Of a stretch of DNA of 64,000 nucleotides, positions 56,992 through 64,000 are shown one piece after another. The translations under genes and the position numbers were made by a program. The notes under the pieces are model-generated. The model made no database searches. It was not told the origin of the DNA and saw only the letters and a list, made by a program, of their open reading frames with translations. Source of the DNA: Legionella sp. PC997 (GTDB taxonomy: Bacteria; Pseudomonadota; Gammaproteobacteria; Legionellales; Legionellaceae). Numbering within the stretch: position 1 is the stretch's first letter; each line of letters begins with the position of its first letter. The stretch spans positions 2,892,501 to 2,956,500 of the forward strand of contig NZ_CP059576.1 of the NCBI RefSeq assembly GCF_014109825.1. Reading direction: 5' to 3'.

Positions 56992-58152
56992 ATGAAGAAC
57001 TATTCTCAAGAAATAGGCCACACGAGTTCTTTTTCGGAACATAGAACAACTTATTTTACTGGATTATTCTTTAGTATATTGCTTTGCTTCGGGGGATATG
57101 CCAAATCCGCATCAACTGTAGTTCAAACACAAAATAAATTAAAACAATTAGATGCGCAAATAAACAGTCTTCAAAAAACATTGAACTCAGCGCATGATAA
57201 ACAAGGTCTTTTAAATAAGGAATTGTCTGAAACCGAAAAGCAAATTGGTACAGGGATTCATAAATTACGCTCGATCCAAGAGGATATAAAAAATAAAGAA
57301 AATAAAATCGCCGACCTACAAGAACAAGTAAATCAATTAAATCAACAGCTAATTACTCAACAGCAATTATTAGCCAAACATGTACGTGCCCGTTACCAAA
57401 TGGGGGAATACCAACCACTTAAATTGCTTCTGAATCAGGATGATCCCAATAGAGTCAGTCGAACATTAACTTATTATCAATACATCGTTAAATCACGGCA
57501 ACAACTTATCGAGAAAATTGATAAAACACGCGCGAGTCTTAGTGAGAGTAAAGAACAACTCAGAACAGAGCTTATAGCCAATAAACAATTAAAAACAGAA
57601 CTTACTCAACATCAGGAGGAGCTACAACAAAATAAAAGTTATCATACGGCTTTAATTAAATCATTAAATAATGAAATTCAAGATAAACAAAACACTTTAC
57701 GGGAGGTACGAAGAAATAAAGAAAATTTGGCACGTTTACTCAAATCATTAGCCACCCAGCAAAGTATTACCCCTGCAAGCACACCTTTTAATCAAATGCG
57801 CAAAAAATTGCCGCTACCAATCCACAGCCAGAGCCACTCTCTGCGAAAAATGAACCAAGGAGTGACATTTTTTGCCGAAGAAGGCGCTGTAGTCACTGCT
57901 GTTTATCCAGGTAAAATAGTGTTCAGTGACTGGCTTAAAGGCTATGGTTTACTTCTTATCATTGATCACGGACAAGGCTTTATGACCTTGTATGCTCATA
58001 ACCAATCCCTATTCAAAAGCAAGGGCCAGTATGTACGTCAAAATGAACAAATAGCGAGTGTTGGTCATAGCGGCGGAATTAAACAAAACGGTCTATACTT
58101 TGAAATAAGACTAAGGGGAAAAGCTATTCCACCACTTAACTGGTTGTCTTAG
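56992..58152 (+). CDS. envC: EnvC-like murein hydrolase activator
   Basis: A periplasmic activator of cell-division amidases (AmiA/AmiB). It has a signal/anchor segment (FTGLFFSILLCFGGYAKSAS), a long coiled coil (about 45-265, for example KLKQLDAQINSLQKTLN), and a C-terminal LytM domain (about 285-386). The LytM zinc site is degenerate as in EnvC: no HxxxD, and LYFEIRLRGKAIPPLNWLS at the end where active enzymes have HxH. At 386 aa from ATG 56992 it has the expected size; the start signal (AGGGA about 11 nt upstream) is weak. It lies between gpmI and ctpA. Confidence 0.92.
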   Translation: MKNYSQEIGHTSSFSEHRTTYFTGLFFSILLCFGGYAKSASTVVQTQNKLKQLDAQINSLQKTLNSAHDKQGLLNKELSETEKQIGTGIHKLRSIQEDIKNKENKIADLQEQVNQLNQQLITQQQLLAKHVRARYQMGEYQPLKLLLNQDDPNRVSRTLTYYQYIVKSRQQLIEKIDKTRASLSESKEQLRTELIANKQLKTELTQHQEELQQNKSYHTALIKSLNNEIQDKQNTLREVRRNKENLARLLKSLATQQSITPASTPFNQMRKKLPLPIHSQSHSLRKMNQGVTFFAEEGAVVTAVYPGKIVFSDWLKGYGLLLIIDHGQGFMTLYAHNQSLFKSKGQYVRQNEQIASVGHSGGIKQNGLYFEIRLRGKAIPPLNWLS

Positions 58153-58238
58153 GTTAACCCTGGCACCTTAATTGCATTTCAATAATTATAATAAAAGAAG
58201 ATGGCTTATTTTGTGGCCTTGCATCTGAGGAGATCGCT

Positions 58239-59588
58239 ATGTTGATAAGAAAACTATATCCATGCACGCTTGCGATAGTATACGCGTTTACTCTTATGTT
58301 GCCTCTCACAAGCTTTGCAGAGGATGAGGCTAATACAGATACGTCTACAACCTCAAGCTCTACGAATAAAGCGGTTCCTTTAGAAGATGTTCAACGGTTT
58401 TCCAATGCTATTGGTGAAATTAAAAAATATTATGTCAAACCTGTCAAGGATAAAGAACTCTTTGATAATGCCATTCGCGGTATGCTCAGTGGACTTGATC
58501 CTCACTCCAGTTACCTAGATGAAGAAGAGTTTAAAGACCTCCAAACATCAACCAGTGGTGAATTTGGTGGTTTAGGTTTGGAAGTTACTATGGAAGATGG
58601 AGTGGTTAAAGTAGTTACTCCTCTCGTTGATACGCCAGCCTTTAAAGCAGGAATCAAATCTGGTGACTACATTATTAAATTGGGAAAAGAATCCGTTCAG
58701 GGTCTTTCACTTAAAGATGCAGTCAACCTAATGCGTGGTAAAGCTGGAAGCACTATTCAGTTGACTATATTACGCAAAGGGGTTAATAAAGCGCTTACTT
58801 TTGATTTAATCCGAGAAATTATCCTCATTAAAAGTGTACAAAGCAAAATAATTGCCCCCGGATATGGTTATATTCGTTTAACCCAATTCCAAGCATTAAC
58901 TGGAAAAGATATGTTGCTTGCTATCGAAAGGCTAAAACAACAATCTGGTGGAAATTTAAAAGGTTTAATTCTGGATTTACGTAACAACCCAGGAGGACTT
59001 CTTGATTCAGCAATACAAGTCTCTGATGCATTCCTTGGTAAAGATAAATCAGGCAAACCAGAAACAATCGTCTCTACTAAAGGGCGTTTACCTGGTTCAG
59101 ATTTTACCGCTCTCTCCAAAGGAGTAGATGTCTTACAAAATGCACCTATGGTTGTATTAATCAATAATGGCTCTGCATCTGCAGCTGAAATTGTAGCTGG
59201 CGCACTAAAAGATAATAAACGAGCTGTTGTTCTTGGCACAACAAGTTTTGGTAAAGGCTCCGTACAAACTGTATTGCCTCTAGATGAAAAAACAGGGATC
59301 AAGTTAACTACCGCTTTGTACTACACTCCATCAGGAACTTCTATTCAAGCTCAAGGAATTGTACCTGATATAGTAGTCAATGAAGTAGAAATTCCTAAAG
59401 CGGCTGCGAAACCTGTTGATCCTACAGGATATAGTGAAGCTAATCTTAATAAACACTTAATCAACAAAAATAATCAAGAAACTACAGCTAAGAATTTCAA
59501 AGCCCAAATGGATGAGCTCATGCATAATGATTATCAACTTTATGCTGCTTTGACGGTTTTGGAGGGTATGGCTTTAGCTAATAGATAA
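58239..59588 (+). CDS. ctpA: Carboxyl-terminal processing protease (S41)
   Basis: A periplasmic serine protease cutting C-terminal tails. It has a signal peptide (about 1-27), a PDZ domain (about 105-175, GLGLEVTMEDGVVKVVTPL), and the catalytic S41 domain with the nucleophile in NNGSASAAEIVAGALKD and the general-base Lys in TTSFGKGSVQTVLPLD. At 449 aa it is full length. GAGGAG precedes the ATG. It is last in gpmI-envC-ctpA and is followed by a terminator. Confidence 0.95.
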   Translation: MLIRKLYPCTLAIVYAFTLMLPLTSFAEDEANTDTSTTSSSTNKAVPLEDVQRFSNAIGEIKKYYVKPVKDKELFDNAIRGMLSGLDPHSSYLDEEEFKDLQTSTSGEFGGLGLEVTMEDGVVKVVTPLVDTPAFKAGIKSGDYIIKLGKESVQGLSLKDAVNLMRGKAGSTIQLTILRKGVNKALTFDLIREIILIKSVQSKIIAPGYGYIRLTQFQALTGKDMLLAIERLKQQSGGNLKGLILDLRNNPGGLLDSAIQVSDAFLGKDKSGKPETIVSTKGRLPGSDFTALSKGVDVLQNAPMVVLINNGSASAAEIVAGALKDNKRAVVLGTTSFGKGSVQTVLPLDEKTGIKLTTALYYTPSGTSIQAQGIVPDIVVNEVEIPKAAAKPVDPTGYSEANLNKHLINKNNQETTAKNFKAQMDELMHNDYQLYAALTVLEGMALANR

Positions 59589-59605
59589 TGGGACTCTGGT
59601 AAAAA

Positions 59606-59632
59606 AAAAGGAGCCACTCAGGCTCCTTTTCT
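59606..59632 (+). terminator. Rho-independent terminator after ctpA
   Basis: AAAAGGAGCC (59606-59615), loop ACTCA, GGCTCCTTTT (59621-59630), 17 nt after the ctpA stop. The A-rich left arm makes it suited to both directions. Confidence 0.9.
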
Positions 59633-59720
59633 CTTATATTTGCAACCTTGAAGAAACAGTCTGACGCCCGATACAATCTTTCAAATTTACTCCGCGCCAG
59701 TTGAAAATGCCACCTTAAAA

Positions 59721-60461
59721 TTAGGCAATAAGCGTCTTCTTCTGATAAGAAATACCATTTTTGTCTAAGTGAAATACTCCCATGACTCCGGTTCCTGGCT
59801 TAATAGCTAACAGATGTGTTGCCATTGCTTGGCTAGAAAAATCCGAATGGGTTTTCATCGCAAGCAATGCACTATTATGAATTAAATGGAATACATCAAA
59901 AGCATAGCCAGCTTCACTGATAGGATGGCTAAGATATTCTTGTTTAAATTGTGCGATAAATTCAGGTTTCATTGATTTGGTTAAAACAGCGGCTTGCTTA
60001 TGATTAGGACTTTGGGCTTGAAAATTATTTTTTCCATCTGTAATCTCAGAACTCTCCGTGAGACAAAAATGAATGAGTTTATTTTTTTTCGCCAAAGGTG
60101 CAACTAAAGCTCCACTCTCTGTTCCTTCAGTCATAATTACATTGATGTGGTGTGCATCAATAAATTTTTGCAATGTTTTTGCTGCATTGGCATTATTTGT
60201 CATTTTATCCAGGGTATAAAACTCATAATTAATCTCGGAGGACTTTAATTGGTCTCGTGCAATTTCCATTGCTCCTAACATATTTCTACCAATAAAAGCA
60301 GATTTCTCAGAAAAAGGGGCATAAATACCCACATTAATTGTCATTTTAGGTTTATCTGTAGAATTACTTAGATCAGATGTGGCGTTACAAAAACTCGCAG
60401 TCATTAGCGACAGAAAGAAAGTCCCTAATACAGTATAAAATTTTGATAAAAAATGTCTCAT
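59721..60461 (-). CDS. Short periplasmic-binding-protein-like protein
   Basis: A 246-aa secreted protein: signal peptide (about 5-27, FYTVLGTFFLSLMTASF), then a type 1 periplasmic-binding fold beginning INVGIYAPFSEKSAFIGRNM and continuing VIMTEGTESGALVAPLAKKN. It resembles the N-terminal lobe of branched-chain amino-acid/urea-type binding proteins. Such proteins are usually 350-400 aa; here the part between the first lobe and the closing AGYAFDVFHLIHNSALLAM segment looks deleted in frame. The ATG at 60461 has AGGA 8 nt upstream. No ABC permease genes are nearby, so a transport role is doubtful. Confidence 0.6.
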   Translation of the reverse strand: MRHFLSKFYTVLGTFFLSLMTASFCNATSDLSNSTDKPKMTINVGIYAPFSEKSAFIGRNMLGAMEIARDQLKSSEINYEFYTLDKMTNNANAAKTLQKFIDAHHINVIMTEGTESGALVAPLAKKNKLIHFCLTESSEITDGKNNFQAQSPNHKQAAVLTKSMKPEFIAQFKQEYLSHPISEAGYAFDVFHLIHNSALLAMKTHSDFSSQAMATHLLAIKPGTGVMGVFHLDKNGISYQKKTLIA

Positions 60462-60702
60462 ATTCATCATCCTAATTGATTAGACTTTATAGGGTAATAA
60501 TTGGTGAACCCTTTCCTGTCTGTCCAGTCCTTCACTGTATCACTTCACGAAAAGGTGAAAATATAATTGTGACGAGAACTTATAGGGTGCAGCCCCTTAG
60601 AACAGCAAAATCATTTTGCTATGAATAGATCCTAAATACAATGGTTGGGATTTAATAATAATTGTGCGATAATCCCCCAAAACTGACATATTTTCGAATA
60701 CA

Positions 60703-62187
60703 ATGAACTATATTAAATCAATCCTTCTTCTTGCTGGTCTATTTTTTTCCTCTTTTACACAAGCAAATATTCAATTCTATTTCGACCAAATAAAACATGA
60801 TCCTAATGCCTTATATGCATTTTTTAAAAGTATGCCCAAGGGTGGGGAGTTACATTATCACTTAGCGGGAGGGGCTTACCCCGAAGTCATGCTGCAACTG
60901 GCAGCCAAAGATAGCTATTGCTTAAATACAACCAATTGGAATGTAAGTAAAACTTCCTCCGCCTGTAATGGAATTGATACTAAGGATCTACTTAATCATC
61001 CAGAGCTATATGCAAAAACAGTAAAAAGTTGGTCTATGAAAGACTTTGTTCCTGGTAAGGAATCAGGACACGATCATTTTTTCAACTCCTTCTACAAGTT
61101 CATTCCTATAGTTGCAGATCACCAGCCTGAGTTAGTAGCAGCAGTATTGCAAACCGCAGCACAACAAAATGAACAATATATGGAATTAATGATTTTGCCT
61201 GATAACGCCCATTCAAGCAGTTTTGGCGATATGCTTAAAGACACTACTTCGTTTAATCAAAAACGAAAACGTTTATTAGAAAATCAGGATTTTCAAAATA
61301 ATATTAATTACACGGTAGTCGAATCGAATCGAATTCTGCAACAAACACGTCAAGAGTTGGACTGTGAAAGAAATCCAGGAAAAAAAGCCTGCCAAATAAA
61401 AGTTAAATTTTTATATTACTCCCTCAGAGAGCAATCTCTAGATAATTTTTTTGCACAAACACTGAATGCCTTTGAAGCCGTAACTCAATCTATAAAAAGC
61501 AACGGTGCGCTTGTTGGCGTTAATTTAGTCCAACCTGAAGACGGTATTATTTCATTGCGCGATTTCCGCAAACAAATGCAGATCTACCAATACCTTCACG
61601 AGCTCTACCCTCAAGTCAATATCGCCCTACACGCCGGCGAGCTAAATCAGGAACTAGTAGCCCCGGATGATTTGGATTCTCACATCCATGATTCTCTCTT
61701 TACTGGTCAGGCGCAAAGAATTGGGCATGGGGTGGATATCGCTCATGAAAATAATGTACAAAAAACCTTAGGTTTCATGGCGAAACATCATAAGGCGGTA
61801 GAAATTAATCTCATCAGCAATTTAAAAATATTAAAAATTTCTGGTCGTAATCATCCTTTGAATTTTTATCTTCAAAATCATGTTCCTGTTGTTTTATCTA
61901 CTGATGATGAGGGTATATTGCGGACCAATTTAACACAGCAATATGTTGAAGCCGTATTAAAACATGATCTGAATTATCAAACCTTAAAACAAATCAATAG
62001 AAATGCTCTAACCTACGCATTCGTCTCTGGAGAGAGCATTTGGTCTGATGCAGATAAAGGGTTATTGGTTCACGATTGCCAAGATTTAGATAGTGAACGC
62101 TGTAAACAGTTTATAAAAGGCAATGAGAAGGCGCAATTGCAGTGGGATTTAGAGAAGAAACTACGCGCATTTGAAACTAAGTTTTAA
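60703..62187 (+). CDS. Secreted adenosine deaminase-family protein
   Basis: A 494-aa metal-dependent deaminase with a signal peptide (MNYIKSILLLAGLFFSSFTQ, cut near A21), so it acts outside the cytoplasm. Active-site positions of adenosine deaminases are intact: H51 and H53 in GGELHYHLAGG, H310 and E313 in NIALHAGEL, H342 in RIGHGVDIA, and D401/D402 in VVLSTDDEG. The length and insertions match the extracellular ADGF/CECR1-like or large bacterial ADA group more than cytosolic 330-aa Add. Cysteines in two inserts may form disulfides. It may convert adenosine released in the host to inosine. Confidence 0.85.
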   Translation: MNYIKSILLLAGLFFSSFTQANIQFYFDQIKHDPNALYAFFKSMPKGGELHYHLAGGAYPEVMLQLAAKDSYCLNTTNWNVSKTSSACNGIDTKDLLNHPELYAKTVKSWSMKDFVPGKESGHDHFFNSFYKFIPIVADHQPELVAAVLQTAAQQNEQYMELMILPDNAHSSSFGDMLKDTTSFNQKRKRLLENQDFQNNINYTVVESNRILQQTRQELDCERNPGKKACQIKVKFLYYSLREQSLDNFFAQTLNAFEAVTQSIKSNGALVGVNLVQPEDGIISLRDFRKQMQIYQYLHELYPQVNIALHAGELNQELVAPDDLDSHIHDSLFTGQAQRIGHGVDIAHENNVQKTLGFMAKHHKAVEINLISNLKILKISGRNHPLNFYLQNHVPVVLSTDDEGILRTNLTQQYVEAVLKHDLNYQTLKQINRNALTYAFVSGESIWSDADKGLLVHDCQDLDSERCKQFIKGNEKAQLQWDLEKKLRAFETKF

Positions 62188-62233
62188 TATTTAAATTTTA
62201 ACTAAGATGTTTTCAAATTCATCCTGCATGTGT

Positions 62234-62401
62234 GTACCGCGGCGTGTTCGCGGTTTTCCATTAAATTCGACGACGCCAATTCCAAATGCAATCCCATCTC
62301 TTACCAAAAGCTCTGAATCTTCTCAAAACATTACAGGTTAGAGATTATTTATGAATAAAGAAACGGATTAGCGACTAGATACCGCGAACAAGCCGCGGTA
62401 C
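62234..62401. mobile_element. MITE-like element with 21-bp terminal inverted repeats
   Basis: GTACCGCGGCGTGTTCGCGGT (62234-62254) and the reverse complement of 62381-62401 differ at one base, enclosing 126 bp with no gene. Each end is itself part-palindromic (CCGCG..CGCGG). No target-site duplication was seen by eye. Confidence 0.6.
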
Positions 62402-62468
62402 CTTAGTAATAATGGATGGTTTAAGCCCCGTACAAGCTTTGTGGCCTAACTTGGATAACCGGGAACAA

Positions 62469-63770
<1,302 letters not shown>

Positions 63771-63805
63771 CTACTCTTAATTTGCAAAATGCTATTCGCC
63801 GCTCT

Positions 63806-63831
63806 AAATTGAGAACACTTGAACTCAATTT
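63806..63831. promoter_or_regulatory. Inverted repeat upstream of purA
   Basis: AAATTGAG (63806-63813) and CTCAATTT (63824-63831) are perfect 8-bp arms with a 10-bp spacer, 39-64 bp before the purA start. It is compatible with a dimeric repressor site, but no regulator can be named. Confidence 0.35.
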
Positions 63832-64000
63832 CAACAAAATTGTGTAACTACTCCTCCCGGTCTAGTCCCTTGGAGGCATTCTAAATAAAAAACATTCTGA
63901 AAAGTTCATCGTGTTTTTTCCAGAATTTTCATTCAATCTGTACTTATATGTGGATGTTCTCCACAATTTTTGCTTTAGAGTGAATAGTTACCAAAACTCA

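Noticed and set aside
63956..63980. TGTGGA-TGTTC-TCCACA hairpin with a short T run as a terminator at the window end
   Set aside because: The stem is 6 bp and no gene ending before it is visible in this window, so the call cannot be supported.

Overview
The window is a piece of a low-GC gammaproteobacterial chromosome that looks like Legionella, probably not L. pneumophila itself. The strongest marker is the enhA-enhB-enhC locus (L,D-transpeptidase-like EnhA, small secreted EnhB, about 1200-residue Sel1-repeat EnhC). Beside it lie uvrC, a GacA/LetA-type regulator, phenylalanine hydroxylase phhA, and a predicted Dot/Icm effector-like protein. No database search was possible, so the genus rests on recognised gene content and order.

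Layout. 1-4.4 kb: the start of tyrS (cut by the window edge), a divergent M23 peptidase gene, an spmA/spmB-like pair and a secreted DUF1460 protein. 4.7-10.5 kb: pepA-holC, then a reverse-strand unit murJ - second M17 aminopeptidase - DUF1840, and rpsT. 10.7-20.1 kb: effector-like gene, enhCBA, uvrC and letA. 20.2-28.0 kb: phhA, a cinA-like gene running tail to tail into obgE, rpmA-rplU, rplY-pth-ychF and ispB, followed by tRNA-Pro(CGG).

28.1-38.4 kb is an accessory region that starts at the tRNA-Pro 3' end. It holds a 1253-residue protein with a SidE-PDE/HD-like N-terminus, the frameshifted C-terminal remnant of a tyrosine recombinase, a GIDE-like membrane protein, a secreted mini-thioredoxin, several unrecognised small proteins, and a 300-residue protein with the R / STS / ExE pattern of ADP-ribosyltransferases. 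The most novel content is here. A PDE-like and an ART-like protein, the two activities fused in SidE phosphoribosyl-ubiquitin ligases, sit as separate genes about 4 kb apart.

38.5-45.0 kb: mltA, a flavin disulfide reductase, an outer-membrane beta-barrel protein, DUF4286, a PNPOx-like protein and an unknown basic protein. 45.0-54.9 kb is the conserved envelope cluster, reading uppS-cdsA-rseP-bamA-skp-lpxD-fabZ-lpxA-serS on the reverse strand; it covers undecaprenyl, phospholipid and lipid A precursors and outer-membrane protein assembly. 55.3-59.6 kb carries gpmI-envC-ctpA. 59.7-63.8 kb carries a short periplasmic-binding-protein-like gene, a secreted adenosine-deaminase-family protein, a MITE-like inverted-repeat element, and purA.

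Regulation and repeats. Small palindromic repeats of at least two families recur between genes. Notable control candidates are a promoter-terminator-obgE arrangement, a two-hairpin rplY leader, a nine-codon upstream ORF that stops 2 nt before a UUG start of uppS, and a UUG start for letA. I saw no CRISPR array, rRNA, or intact transposase or integrase gene.
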